Of a DNA stretch of 64,000 bases, positions 53,255 through 63,065 are shown piece by piece. Origin of the DNA: Rubripirellula lacrimiformis (lineage in GTDB: Bacteria; Planctomycetota; Planctomycetia; Pirellulales; Pirellulaceae). The translations under genes and the position numbers were made by a program. The notes beneath the pieces were generated by a model. The model was not told the DNA's origin. It did not search any database and saw nothing but the letters and a program-made list of their open reading frames with translations. The stretch lies in the NCBI RefSeq assembly GCF_007741535.1, contig NZ_CP036525.1, positions 186,001 to 250,000 on the forward strand. The letters run 5' to 3'. Every line of letters starts with the position of its first letter. Position 1 is the first letter of the stretch.

Positions 53255-53447
53255 GGTGGGCTCTCCGAAGAAAGATAGGGCAGGGCGTTCGTCTCGATTA
53301 TACCCAGGCCCAGCCGACAGCCGACACATCAATTGACCCGCCAGCGCTCAATCGCCCGTGATGACACCCAAATCCGCTGATTTCGTGCCGTCGCCGTGAC
53401 CGTTGCCGATCACGGCGATTCAGGTTTTGCCCCTTGCCGGTGCTGGA

Positions 53448-54263
53448 CTAGCTTTGTGTCCAATACTTGAACGCACGCATGGTCTGGCGGGCTGCTTCGT
53501 GCGGGTCGGGGTAGGGGAACGCTTCGGCGCACAGATATCCGTCGTATCCGATCTGGCGTAAGGCTGTGATGATTGGCCCGTATTGCATGTGCCCCAGTCC
53601 AACCGGACGGCGGTTGCTGTCGACAAAGTGGATGTGACCGACCCATTTTCCACCGGCGATCAATGCGTCGGCGATGCTGGTTTCTTCGATATTCATGTGG
53701 AACAGGTCGCACAGCAATCGAACATTGTCGGTCGAAAGCGATTCCAACATCGATACACCATCAGCGACGGTACAACACTGACGCGTTTCGTATCGGTTCA
53801 GCGGTTCGTAGATCAGCGGTACGTTGTACTGGGCTGCATGCGATCCGCCGTCTTCCAACGCTTCGCACAAATAGCCTCGTGCGGTATCTGCGTCGCCGGT
53901 ATGACCGCTGGGGCCTTGCATGGACCCGATGATCGCTGCGGCACCAAATTGACCGGCACAGTCGATGATCGTTCGCACAAACTTACGAGCTTCTTCACGA
54001 CGACCAGCATCGGGGTCGGCCAATTGCAATTTGTGTTTGACCCAACCGGCACCGGTTCCCAAGGCCGCCAATTTCAAGCCAGCCTTGTCCAGCATCTTTC
54101 CCAAGGCGTCCGCGTCGATGACTTCGACACCGGGCGCGAAGATTTCGACGGCGTCGTAACCCAGTTCGGCCGCAAAGTCGATGGACTTTTCAAGACCGTC
54201 CCAAAGGACAAACGGGCCACCGCGAGCTTCTTCGACAAGACTGATGGTGATGCAGGATTTCAT
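53448..54263 (-). CDS. Hydroxypyruvate isomerase-like TIM-barrel protein
   Basis: A 271-residue protein of the sugar phosphate isomerase/epimerase superfamily, closest in feel to hydroxypyruvate isomerase and tagatose/ulose 3-epimerases. Metal-site residues expected from the fold are visible: VPLIYEPLNRYETR (Glu), LCDLFHMNIEE (Asp and His), GHIHFVDSNRR (His) and a C-terminal YLCAEAFPYPDP (Glu). The likely active site is therefore complete. It lies in the same minus-strand run as the aldo/keto reductase, 113 bp downstream of it. Confidence 0.85.
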   Translation of the reverse strand: MKSCITISLVEEARGGPFVLWDGLEKSIDFAAELGYDAVEIFAPGVEVIDADALGKMLDKAGLKLAALGTGAGWVKHKLQLADPDAGRREEARKFVRTIIDCAGQFGAAAIIGSMQGPSGHTGDADTARGYLCEALEDGGSHAAQYNVPLIYEPLNRYETRQCCTVADGVSMLESLSTDNVRLLCDLFHMNIEETSIADALIAGGKWVGHIHFVDSNRRPVGLGHMQYGPIITALRQIGYDGYLCAEAFPYPDPHEAARQTMRAFKYWTQS

Positions 54264-54376
54264 GTTGCTTCTTTACCGGTAAGCCGTCCAACGCAACTGC
54301 GCAGCACGGCGGGAAGATCAAAGGATGTTAGTGGTCCGACGCGTCGATCTCTTCCTGCGCAGGCCACGGTTGACGT

Positions 54377-55312
54377 TTACGCGTCATTGTTTTCGGGGCG
54401 GCCTTCGACGTAGACCCAGTTGTGAATCGGCTTCAAGATTTCCTTGACTTCGGCCACCAACTTCTCGTCCATCGGTTCGGCTAACCAATCGCACCACTGC
54501 GACACTCGATCAGGGTTCGCCGATCCTGTCACGCAGCTGGCAAAGGACGGATTGGCGCAGGAATACTGCAGTGCCAGTTTGGCGATGTCGGTTCCCGCGG
54601 CTTTGCAGTGGGCGGCTGCTTGGGCGGCAACTTCGCGGACTTCCGGCGTTGCTTTGTGCCACTCTGGAAGCGGTGCGCTGGTCAACAGACGAGCCGAGAA
54701 TGGGGCGGCATTGATCAGGCCTACGTTCTTGGCTTTGCAGGGTTCGACCAACGACAACGCCATGTCGTTCTGAAGCGTGTAATGGTTGTAGGTCAGCACG
54801 ACGTCGATGTCGGTGCGCTCGATCATCTCGGTGAAGATCTTCATCGGATAGCCGCTGACGCCGATGTAACGGACCTTTCCCTTGGCAACCTGTTCACGCA
54901 GTGCCGGCAGCGTTTCATCGACAATTTGGTTCAGGTCGACAAATTCGATGTCGTGACAGAACACCATGTCGATGTGATCGATCCGCATCCGTTCCAAGGA
55001 CATGTCGATGCTTTCGGCCACGCGGCGCGCCGAAAAGTCAAAGTGGGCTGGGGCGAATCGGCCCAGCTTGGTGCTCAGCACGTAGGAATCTCGCGGGATC
55101 TCGGGCAGCACCCGCCCCAACATCAACTCGCTCATCCCCCGACCGTAATAGGCCGCGGTGTCGATGTAGTTCATGCCGCGATCCAACGCTACATGAACGG
55201 CCTTCAAGGCGTCGCCGAGATCGATCTGTCGAAACTCGGCACCGATCGACGAGGCTCCGAATCCCAAGACGGGCAATTCTAGATCTGTGCCGGCAAGTGG
55301 ACGTTTTTCCAT
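54377..55312 (-). CDS. Aldo/keto reductase, L-galactose/L-fucose dehydrogenase-like
   Basis: A 311-residue NAD(P)-dependent aldo/keto reductase. The catalytic residues are in order: Asp in YIDTAAYYG with Tyr, Lys in VLSTKLGR, His in IDMVFCHDIE (His/Asp region), and the C-terminal cofactor-binding segment SCVTGSANPDRVS. The subgroup of L-galactose dehydrogenase and D-threo-aldose/L-fucose 1-dehydrogenase has this layout, suggesting an aldose-lactone-forming step. The Met at 55312 starts right before RPLAGTDLELPVLGFG; the frame is open from 55360. It is followed by the TIM-barrel gene. Confidence 0.87.
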   Translation of the reverse strand: MEKRPLAGTDLELPVLGFGASSIGAEFRQIDLGDALKAVHVALDRGMNYIDTAAYYGRGMSELMLGRVLPEIPRDSYVLSTKLGRFAPAHFDFSARRVAESIDMSLERMRIDHIDMVFCHDIEFVDLNQIVDETLPALREQVAKGKVRYIGVSGYPMKIFTEMIERTDIDVVLTYNHYTLQNDMALSLVEPCKAKNVGLINAAPFSARLLTSAPLPEWHKATPEVREVAAQAAAHCKAAGTDIAKLALQYSCANPSFASCVTGSANPDRVSQWCDWLAEPMDEKLVAEVKEILKPIHNWVYVEGRPENNDA

Positions 55313-55507
55313 GGTTTCTGATCTGATCGAAAAGAGGCGAGTTCTGGCAATGGCGATCACGGAAGTGTGAAGGTCAGCTTAGCAAATGCCAGGTCGGTTG
55401 TCGGGGGATCTACATCCCCGCGGATTTCACAGGCAGATCCACAGGTCAGACCACAGACTCTCTATCGCTAGTTACCGACCCGGCCGGGATGGTTACCGAC
55501 GGTCCAC

Positions 55508-55542
55508 AAAAAAAGCCAAGCTGGAACAGGTTCCAGCTTGGC
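55508..55542 (-). terminator. Rho-independent terminator after the sigma factor gene
   Basis: On the minus strand GCCAAGCTGGAAC (55542-55530) pairs with GTTCCAGCTTGGC (55527-55515), a 13-bp perfect stem with a short loop, followed by TTTTTTT (55514-55508). It starts 44 bases after the sigma gene's stop. Confidence 0.93.
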
Positions 55543-55585
55543 GTGATGTCGGATCCGAAGATGGCCGCAGGGTCGGCCCTTGGCC

Positions 55586-57259
55586 CTAGGCGCCCAATTC
55601 GATATCGATTTTCGCTTCGTCGGCTGCTTCACGCAGCTTCGTCAACGCACGGGCTTCCAATTGGCGGATGCGTTCCTTGGTAACGCCCATTTCTGCGCCG
55701 ACTTCTTTTAGCGTCAACGGTTCGCTGCCGCGGCCCAGTCCGAAGCGAGCGGTGATGATCTTCTGTTCGCGTTCGTCGAGTCGGTTCAGGATCTTCGACA
55801 GTTCGCGTTGCCGCGTCTTCTGAACGGTTTCTTCGGCATAGGGATCCACCCGTTCGTCCTGACGCGACACGAACAATTCTTCGGTCGTCGTGCGGAATCG
55901 ATCGCGATGCTTGAATTCGCTTGGAATGGTGCGAGCGAAGTTTTTCATGATCGCCCATGACGCATAGGTGCTGAACTTGTTGCCCCGCGAGTAATCAAAT
56001 TTCTCGACGGCTCGGATCAACGACATGTTGCCGTCCGACACCAACCCAAAGAAATCATCCGTGCTGGCCACGTGCCGCTTGGCAATCGAAACCACCAAAC
56101 GCAAGTTGCTTTGCACAATCTTGTTCTTCACCAACACTGCGGCTTCGTACAGATCGTTGATCTCGTCCATGATCGCCGTCTTGTTGCTGTCAGCCGAATC
56201 CAGGCTATCACGCAACCGACTGGCTTTGTGCTTGTAATAGTTCATCTGGCGGAACAAGTGGTATTCCTGTTCGCGTGTCAGCAGTGCGACGTCGTACAAG
56301 GCTGCCAGATAACTGGGCAAACCAGTAGGAACGCGAACCTTCCGCGGTGCCGTCGCTGGCTCGGGCAGCGGACCAAGGTATTCGGCTTCACGCGATGCAT
56401 CGTCAAAGTCTTCGTTGAAGATGTAATCGAGTGGCAGTTCGGCGATCTGATCCAACCGCATGTCCAGCAAAATTCGTTGGATGCTGGTGCGGGCACGGTT
56501 GAAACGTTTGCACAAGTGTGGCACCGAAGCACCATGGGTATACAGCTTGAAAATCGCTCGCTTGTCGTCTTCGGTTAGTACGCCGCGGTGATTCGGGAAA
56601 ATCGCCAACGACTGGTGATCGGCGTCAAAGTTCTTCAGGGTGTAACGGATCGTTTCGGGGCTGCGGCCCATTTGGGAGGCCAACTGTCGGGTCACTTCGG
56701 ACAAACTTGCGCCGCCTTCGACCATCTGTCGAGCACGCTCGATCATCTCGCTTTTTTCGTCCTCGGACAGCTGGCTGAAACGCTCGCCACGACGAATCTT
56801 GTCCCGGTTGCTGGCGACAAATCGTTCCACACTGCTGTGCAGAAAACCGACTCGCTTGCGTCCACCGAACAACAATCGACGGCTGACCAAACCAGCGTCA
56901 CGCCAACGGCTGATCGTCTTGGTGGAAACACGAAACATCTTGCTCAGTTCATCCACGGTATGAACTGGTTCAGCGACCTCGCCCACTTCGACGTCGGCGG
57001 AATCACTGAGGTCTTCGATCAACAAGCGAAGATCGTGCTTCAGGTCGGCTTCGGCAACGCTGTGGCGGCTCGCCTTTTCGGGGCGATAATTGGTGATCCG
57101 GAAACAGAGATAATCAAATGCGTATGAACGATCGGCTTCGATCTCGCCGTATAGTTTTTCAGTAAGCGAGGCCTGTTCCAACTTCTTTGCCTTCGGGGCA
57201 AAGCGAGTCAGTTGGTCTCGAAGTTCCTTGATCTTTGCGTCGCGATAGTCTTCGTGCAT
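55586..57259 (-). CDS. Sigma-70 family factor with an HTH-rich N-terminal half
   Basis: A 557-residue sigma factor (numbers below count the upstream Met at 57265 as 1). The C-terminal half has region 1.2 (about 318-350), region 2 (NLRLVVSIAKRHV to FSTYASWAIMKNFARTIP, 387-448) and region 4 (LDEREQKIITARFGLG, then LTLKEVGAEMGVTKERIRQL, 496-536); region 3 is short. The N-terminal half has no region 1.1 but three helix-turn-helix-like segments: VDELSKMFRVSTKTISRW (MerR/excisionase-like, 104-121), SEVTRQLASQMGRSPETIRY and a third at about 246-266. GGGAG lies 8 nt from the ATG at 57259, so that start is preferred. It probably acts as an RpoD-like but specialised factor. Confidence 0.9.
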   Translation of the reverse strand: MHEDYRDAKIKELRDQLTRFAPKAKKLEQASLTEKLYGEIEADRSYAFDYLCFRITNYRPEKASRHSVAEADLKHDLRLLIEDLSDSADVEVGEVAEPVHTVDELSKMFRVSTKTISRWRDAGLVSRRLLFGGRKRVGFLHSSVERFVASNRDKIRRGERFSQLSEDEKSEMIERARQMVEGGASLSEVTRQLASQMGRSPETIRYTLKNFDADHQSLAIFPNHRGVLTEDDKRAIFKLYTHGASVPHLCKRFNRARTSIQRILLDMRLDQIAELPLDYIFNEDFDDASREAEYLGPLPEPATAPRKVRVPTGLPSYLAALYDVALLTREQEYHLFRQMNYYKHKASRLRDSLDSADSNKTAIMDEINDLYEAAVLVKNKIVQSNLRLVVSIAKRHVASTDDFFGLVSDGNMSLIRAVEKFDYSRGNKFSTYASWAIMKNFARTIPSEFKHRDRFRTTTEELFVSRQDERVDPYAEETVQKTRQRELSKILNRLDEREQKIITARFGLGRGSEPLTLKEVGAEMGVTKERIRQLEARALTKLREAADEAKIDIELGA

Positions 57260-57265
57260 CGCCAT

Positions 57266-58174
57266 CTCTCCCAGTGCTGGTTTGCGGTCGATTCCGTTTC
57301 CCTGCGACCCCGGCGGATCGCTCGACTGCTTGCCAAATGTTTGCCCGGGTATCGCTCAATCCGTAAAGCGATTTGTTTCAGGGGTGTGATAAACGAATCG
57401 GATATTGGCGTGACACGTCTGGTCACCCCCGTTACCAGAGCCTGGTAACCACCGATTTTGCCTTCTCACGCATGAGCGACTCCTTGTCGCCCACTCCATT
57501 GTCCACTACGCGTCAATCATTCCGCGTAGTTATTAACCAAGACCCGCCAGAAATCCACAAAGTTCACGGAAATTGTCGGTGTAAATCGTCGCATCGGTGT
57601 CATCGTCGATGACTTTGATGCCAGATTTACGCTCATCCGAATCCGTGAAAACCTCCCAGATGCCCAACTGACCAGCGGAGGGTAGAGGGAATTCCGCGCC
57701 AAACCCAGAAAAATCTCGGTTTTTTTGCTGCGGTAGAACCGTAAGTCTCGTCCGCCAAACAGTTTAAGTGTCGTTTTCCTGTTTGGGGGTGCCCGGCTGG
57801 CTTGCTGGAATTGACGGCACCGCTTGTAACATTTTCGCGCGATTGAAAATTTAGACTGGTCCAATCCGGCGCTCACCGGCCCATCCAAGACGAATGGGCC
57901 GAAGAATAGGGGGAATGGGTAGGATGGTTTGCGTCCGGCCACCCGGATCGCTGCGTGCCAGCGGGAGACTCGGAGTGGTTAACCTGGGGCTTCATCGAAA
58001 ATCGGCTTTCAGGGCTGCCCCCACCGGAATTCCTGTCGGGGGCGCTGGTCCGCTTGCGTGTCCATGGATTTCAACGTCCCGGTCGCCTGGATCAGTACGA
58101 ACCTGGACCCACACGCCCCCGAGTCGAATTGCGATGAATCGCTCGTTGATAGAACACCGCTTGGAAGTCTGACA
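57266..58174. other. Gene-poor divergent region between sigma factor and sulfatase
   Basis: About 900 bases. Frames here (57517-57942 minus, 57894-58172 plus) lack homology, good starts or codon bias and are not called. TACCAGAG and CTCTGGTA-like bases near 57432-57448 (CCAGAGCCTGG) form a short hairpin. No tRNA or known small RNA is recognised. The sigma factor and sulfatase promoters should lie here. Confidence 0.5.
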
Positions 58175-59749
58175 ATGCATCCGAAGTTGACGATGAAATC
58201 TGATCCAACACCAGCCGCAATCCACCAGGGCGTCGGGTCCCGTCTGGCAACCACGCCGGACGCCATCGGGGCGACGTGGATTCCAACCCGGTCGTCTTTG
58301 TGGTCGATGGGGATAACCCTGGTCGTCGGGCTGATGGTATTGGGTGGCGATCGGACCGCTGGCTTTGCCGCAGAGAAACCCAACGTGGTTGTTTTTCTGG
58401 TGGACGACCTGGGGTACATGGACATCGGCGCCAACAACGCTGACTGTTTTTACGAAACGCCCAACATTGATTCGTTGGCTGATTCGGCGATGCGTTTCAC
58501 AGACGGCTATGCGGCCAACCCGGTCTGTTCGCCGACTCGCTATAGCTTGATGACCGGAAAGTATCCCAGCCGCGTCGACGCAACCAATTTCTTCTCCGGT
58601 GCACGTAGTGGTCGTTTTCGGCCGGCACCCCTGAACGATCAAATGCCGTTGGACGAAATCACGATCGCCCAGGCGATGCGTTCCGGCGGCTACGCGACCT
58701 TCTTTGCCGGCAAGTGGCATCTGGGCAGCAGTGAAGAATACTATCCCCAGCATCGTGGTTTTGATGTCAACATTGGCGGATACCATCGTGGCGGTCCCTA
58801 CACTGGTAAGAGGTATTTTGCACCGTTCGAAAACCCGCAGATAGAAGTTGAGAGTCCAGCCGGCGACCATCTTCCCGATCGGTTAGCACGCGAAACCGCG
58901 AAGTTCATCGCTGATCACAAGGACCAGCCCTTTTTTGCTTACCTGTCGTTCTACTCGGTACACACTCCGCTGATGGGGCGTCCGGATCTGGTCGGAAAGT
59001 ACAAGGCCAAGGCCGCTGCGATCAACGGGATCGAATTTGCGGACGAAGAACAAGTGCTGGGGGATCAGCCCCGGAAAGTTCGAATCCTTCAGAAACATGC
59101 GGTCTATGCGGCGATGGTCGAAGCCATGGACGAAGCGGTCGGAAAGGTGTTGAAGCAATTGGATGATTCCGGTGTGGCTGACAACACGATCGTCATCTTC
59201 ACCTCGGACAACGGTGGTCTTTCGACCAGCGAAGGATCGCCCACCAGCAACCTGCCGTTTCGCGGTGGCAAAGGTTGGGTCTACGAAGGAGGGATCCGCG
59301 AACCTTGGATCGTCCGCTATCCGGGAATCACCAAGGCCGGTTCGATCAGCAGCGAACCGATCTGTTCGATCGACCTGTTTCCGACCGTCGCTGCCGCCGC
59401 AGGCGTTGCCCCGGATCATGAAATCGATGGAGTCAATTTGTTGCCCGCTTTGAAAGGCGAGCCGTTGGAACCACGACCGTTGTTCTGGCACTACCCGCAT
59501 TACAGCAACCAAGGTGGAATCCCGGGCGGTGCCATTCGGGAGGGCGACTACAAGTTGGTCGAACGATACGAAGACGGCCGAGTCCATCTTTACAATCTGA
59601 ACAGGGATGCGGGTGAACAAACCGACCTCGCCAAGCAGCAACCGCAGCGAGTCGATCAGATGCGCCAGCGTCTGCACGCGTGGTACAAAACCGTCGACGC
59701 CAAATTTCTGCAACCCAAAGACGGCGGCCCCGATCCTTGGCGACCATAG
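58175..59749 (+). CDS. Type I sulfatase (formylglycine-dependent)
   Basis: A 524-residue sulfatase removing sulfate esters from a carbohydrate. The signal region is about 40-65 (LWSMGITLVVGLMVLGG). The metal-site Asp pair is VFLVDDLGYMDIG; the formylglycine motif is CSPTR, in NPVCSPTRYSLMTGKYPSR, which a maturation enzyme converts at the Cys. The GKWHLG and SDNGG segments complete the site. The Met at 58175 has GGAAG nearby; the frame is open from 58058. The C-terminus is the first unit of a 17-bp tandem repeat. Sulfatases are abundant in marine planctomycetes. Confidence 0.92.
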   Translation: MHPKLTMKSDPTPAAIHQGVGSRLATTPDAIGATWIPTRSSLWSMGITLVVGLMVLGGDRTAGFAAEKPNVVVFLVDDLGYMDIGANNADCFYETPNIDSLADSAMRFTDGYAANPVCSPTRYSLMTGKYPSRVDATNFFSGARSGRFRPAPLNDQMPLDEITIAQAMRSGGYATFFAGKWHLGSSEEYYPQHRGFDVNIGGYHRGGPYTGKRYFAPFENPQIEVESPAGDHLPDRLARETAKFIADHKDQPFFAYLSFYSVHTPLMGRPDLVGKYKAKAAAINGIEFADEEQVLGDQPRKVRILQKHAVYAAMVEAMDEAVGKVLKQLDDSGVADNTIVIFTSDNGGLSTSEGSPTSNLPFRGGKGWVYEGGIREPWIVRYPGITKAGSISSEPICSIDLFPTVAAAAGVAPDHEIDGVNLLPALKGEPLEPRPLFWHYPHYSNQGGIPGGAIREGDYKLVERYEDGRVHLYNLNRDAGEQTDLAKQQPQRVDQMRQRLHAWYKTVDAKFLQPKDGGPDPWRP

Positions 59750-59795
59750 TTGCTTGGCGACCATAGTTGCTTGGCGACCATAGTTGCTTGGTGAC
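59736..59795. repeat. 17-bp tandem repeat at the sulfatase stop codon
   Basis: CTTGGCGACCATAGTTG occurs at 59736-59752, 59753-59769 and 59770-59786, and CTTGGTGAC begins a fourth, partial copy. The sulfatase stop TAG (59747-59749) lies in the first unit. Confidence 0.85.
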
Positions 59796-60403
59796 CCGAG
59801 TTCTCAGTTGACCATCGCCCTTCACGCCCCCAATCCATCGCCACCGTTCGCTGCCCGGCGATGCATCCAAAACTGCAACAGTACCAATGATCCGCTAGCC
59901 GTGACGCCTCGGACAAGTCTGCCAAATGCTGCGGCAAACAGGTTGGCGAGGTCATGTCCCGAACTGTTTGCACCATTTGTTTTGTTTTCGCTCAAGTTGA
60001 TCTCAAGGCAAAAGGTTATCCGGGGTAGCCCCAAAACGAGGGCGTCGATCAGGGATTGCCGAAACGACGGGCCCCAGAGTGAAGCTCATTCAGGCTTCAT
60101 CCCTGCCACTCCCTTTTTCGATCGCTACAACCGTTAGAACCCGGCAACCAGACGCCATTTCGATCATCACGACGATTCCGCCTAACACACTCGCGTGCCG
60201 AATCATCTTCGCCGCCGCGACGATCTTCTGGTTCGGTCCGATTCCTTGGGGCGAAGTGCTCTTAGCAAGCGGTGGGCGTGGGATTTTAAAGTCGCCGGAA
60301 GTTGACGGATCGATGCACTGAATGATCGTTGGACCAGTCCGGAGAGACGGTTGAGATACAGGTTCCCCGAATATTCGATTCAACCGATTTGGGAGAAAGG
60401 TCG
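59796..60403. other. Gene-free stretch
   Basis: About 600 bases between the sulfatase and the Tat-exported protein. Open frames are short and without a recognisable product. No clear palindrome, RNA or repeat is seen beyond the tandem repeat at its left end. Confidence 0.5.
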
Positions 60404-61981
60404 ATGGAACCTATACCGTCGTTTCATGACTCTCACTTCGCCCGGTCGCCGATGTCCGTCCAATCGAATCGAATCTCGACAGATCGCCGTCGTTTTCTTC
60501 TTGCTGCCTCGGCCTTGGCCGCTTCGACCATGGGAGCTGGGCCGCTTGGCTTGGAATCCGCTTGTGCGGCCGGTGATGCCGGACGGACGGTCATGTTGCG
60601 GCCCACCGGCCGACACGATCTGTATCGGGTGCGCGTCGAACTGGAAGTCGAAGGCAACGTCAACGTGCCTAAAAATCCGTTGGTGTCACGCAAGAGTGAC
60701 ATGCAGTTGCCGATCACCAGCACGGCGACGATGGATTACGAAGAACGTGTGTTGGGCGAAGACCCATCGTTGGTGGGTGCGGGGCGGATTCGCGCAGCCC
60801 AACGCTACTATCACGTTGCCAAAAGTGAAAGAACTCTGAATCGAACACAGAAAGACAGCCAGCTGCGTGATTCGGTTCGCGAAACGGTGGTTCGCCGGGA
60901 TGTCATGCCCGAAGTGGTCTATGCGGTCGACGACTACTTTGACCGCGACGAACTGGAATTACTGCGGCTGCCAGCGTCCAGTCTGGGCATGGACGATCTA
61001 TTGCCAACCACCGCGGTCTCGACGGGGTCGAAGTATTCGCCATCGTCGGACGCCATGTTGTCGGTATTGGGTTTGTCGTCGGTGGACGCGACCGAAGTGG
61101 TCGGCGAAGTCGTCGAGATCACGCCCGATCAGGCCAAGATCCAGTTCACTGGCAATGTGCATGGTTCGGTCGAAGGTGTACCGACCATGATCCGCACCGT
61201 CGGCAAACTGACCTTCGATCGGAAATTGGGAGCCAGCACTTGGTTGGCGATGGCCGTCCACGAGACTCGGGAGATCGGCAAGGCCGAGCCTGGGTTCGAT
61301 GTATCGGCGACCATCAAAATGCTTCGCAAACCGCTGGACAAGCCGATCGCGCTGGCGGCCAAGGCGACCACTTCCGTCGCCAATGGCCCGATTCCCGAAG
61401 AACGTTTGTACGTGGATCTGAAGAGCAACGAATTGGGCCTGGGCGTCCTGATGGATCGCCGTTGGCGGATGATGACGGACGTTCCTGGGGCCGCGATGAT
61501 GCGGATGATCGAAGACGATCGCAGCATCGCCCAGTGCGATTTCCGGCCCTTGGCGTCGCTGCCCGCCGGAACGCAGTGGACCTTGGAAGCGTTTCAGGAA
61601 GACATTCGAAAGACGTTGGGCGAACAGTTGGCCGATCTGGTTTCCGCCGAAGAACGGGCCAGCGAGACGGGCCTGCGAGTATTGCGGGTGACCGCGACCG
61701 GAGCCGTCGAAGGGGTCCCGATCCAGTGGATGTTGATGCATTTGTCGGACGATTCGGGCCGCCGAGTGTTGGCGACGTTCACGATGGAGGCCAAAAATTC
61801 GGCGACGTTTGCCGGTTCGGATCACCAGTTGGGGGCCTCGCTTCGGCTGCTGGAACGGCGTTCACCGAAGCCCGAAGCGGTGACGAAAAGCACGGCGGCC
61901 GACCGACCTACGCGAATTGCCCGGGCAAATCAGCGCGATTCCAATCAGGTCGAAGTACAATCAGCGAGTGACTTGAAATAA
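60404..61981 (+). CDS. Tat-exported protein, hypothetical
   Basis: A 525-residue protein with a twin-arginine signal: TDRRRFLLAASALAASTMG, which directs folded export. The mature part is beta-rich with a repeated pattern of amphipathic strands, and the last 60 residues are Ser/Arg/Ala-rich. I recognise no family or catalytic motif. The Met at 60404 has GGGAGAAAGG upstream; the one at 60452 (MSVQSNR) is an alternative, and the frame is open from 60329. It precedes another exported unknown (62064) by 82 bp on the same strand and may share its transcript. Confidence 0.7.
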   Translation: MEPIPSFHDSHFARSPMSVQSNRISTDRRRFLLAASALAASTMGAGPLGLESACAAGDAGRTVMLRPTGRHDLYRVRVELEVEGNVNVPKNPLVSRKSDMQLPITSTATMDYEERVLGEDPSLVGAGRIRAAQRYYHVAKSERTLNRTQKDSQLRDSVRETVVRRDVMPEVVYAVDDYFDRDELELLRLPASSLGMDDLLPTTAVSTGSKYSPSSDAMLSVLGLSSVDATEVVGEVVEITPDQAKIQFTGNVHGSVEGVPTMIRTVGKLTFDRKLGASTWLAMAVHETREIGKAEPGFDVSATIKMLRKPLDKPIALAAKATTSVANGPIPEERLYVDLKSNELGLGVLMDRRWRMMTDVPGAAMMRMIEDDRSIAQCDFRPLASLPAGTQWTLEAFQEDIRKTLGEQLADLVSAEERASETGLRVLRVTATGAVEGVPIQWMLMHLSDDSGRRVLATFTMEAKNSATFAGSDHQLGASLRLLERRSPKPEAVTKSTAADRPTRIARANQRDSNQVEVQSASDLK

Positions 61982-62063
61982 ACACGGCTCGCCCGTTTCG
62001 GCTGGCGGTGGCTATTTGGCTTTCCCAACGGCCGTTTTCGGTAATTGAATTCGACGGTATCAA

Positions 62064-63065
62064 ATGATGTTTCTTGGACGATTCGCCCTATTCGTTGTGA
62101 TCTCAACGCTAGTGACGCATGGACTGACACCATTGGTGCTAGCCCAGGATGTTACGAAGAAAGATCCGTCGACGACCGAGGAAAGTCGCTTTGCGCCCGG
62201 CGTGTTGCGGGTCATTCCGCCGGCTCCGGAGCCCGAGGAGACGTTTGACGGGCCACAGACGCTGCAGTCCTTGCTGGACAGCCATCCCGAGATCCAGTTT
62301 GGCGGTGAATCGCACCCCAACAACGAACCGCACTTTGACCCGCGCAGCCGAACCTTGGTCGAAATGGCCAAGCAAGTCATCCTGCGTCGCGAGATCTATG
62401 CTTTCGAATTCGCTTTCAAGCCACTTCGCCAGATCTATCTGGATGTGCCTCGGCCGGACGGCCGGATGCAGCGAAAATTGGTCTGGTACATGGTTTATCG
62501 TGTCCGCTATCGAGGCGGCGATTTGCGGCCCGCTGCTGACACCGTGGGCGGTGTGCCGATCTACAAACGGGTCGAAGAGATTCACTATGATTCGCGGCGA
62601 TTCTTTCCCATGTTGACGCTGCGTGACCAGGTCAGTGGCAAGAAGTACGTTGACCAGATTCTGCCCACCGCCGTCGATAAGATCAAAATTCGCGAACAGA
62701 TCACCGCACCTTTGTACAACTCGGTCGAGATTTCGCGAGTGAAGGTTCCCTTCGTCGGCGACGATGCGGGCGACGGAATTTGGGGCGTCGCGACTTGGGA
62801 AGATGTCGATCCCAACCTGGACTTTGTGTCAGTCGAAGTCTTCGGTCTTACCAATGCGTTCCAGCAGGACGGCGAGGGTGCCGAGGCTCCTTATCGCCGC
62901 AAAGCCCTGCAATTGAACTTCTATCGTCCCGGGGACACGATGAACCAAATCGATGACAAGATCATCTTTGGTGTGCCAGCCTATGCGGACGAACAGCAAC
63001 AGAAGTACATCCTGGACCAGTACGGTTTGGACGAACGGTTGGATTATCGCTGGGTCTTCCGATAG
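62064..63065 (+). CDS. Exported protein, hypothetical
   Basis: A 333-residue protein with a clear signal peptide (MMFLGRFALFVVISTLVTHG, cleavage probably after VLAQ). The mature part has RREIYAFEFAFKPLRQIYL, GKKYVDQILPTAVDKIKIRE and a C-terminal QQKYILDQYGLDERLDYRWVFR, without a family I recognise. It is mostly beta-strand with charged loops. It lies directly after the Tat-exported protein and before obg, and is a typical planctomycete orphan. Confidence 0.72.
   Translation: MMFLGRFALFVVISTLVTHGLTPLVLAQDVTKKDPSTTEESRFAPGVLRVIPPAPEPEETFDGPQTLQSLLDSHPEIQFGGESHPNNEPHFDPRSRTLVEMAKQVILRREIYAFEFAFKPLRQIYLDVPRPDGRMQRKLVWYMVYRVRYRGGDLRPAADTVGGVPIYKRVEEIHYDSRRFFPMLTLRDQVSGKKYVDQILPTAVDKIKIREQITAPLYNSVEISRVKVPFVGDDAGDGIWGVATWEDVDPNLDFVSVEVFGLTNAFQQDGEGAEAPYRRKALQLNFYRPGDTMNQIDDKIIFGVPAYADEQQQKYILDQYGLDERLDYRWVFR

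Noticed and set aside
57517-57942. Minus-strand frame of 141 codons in the sigma/sulfatase gap
   Set aside because: No recognisable features, poor codon pattern and no start signal.
59784-60137. A 117-codon frame after the sulfatase
   Set aside because: No motif or ribosome-binding site, and it starts inside the 17-bp repeat.
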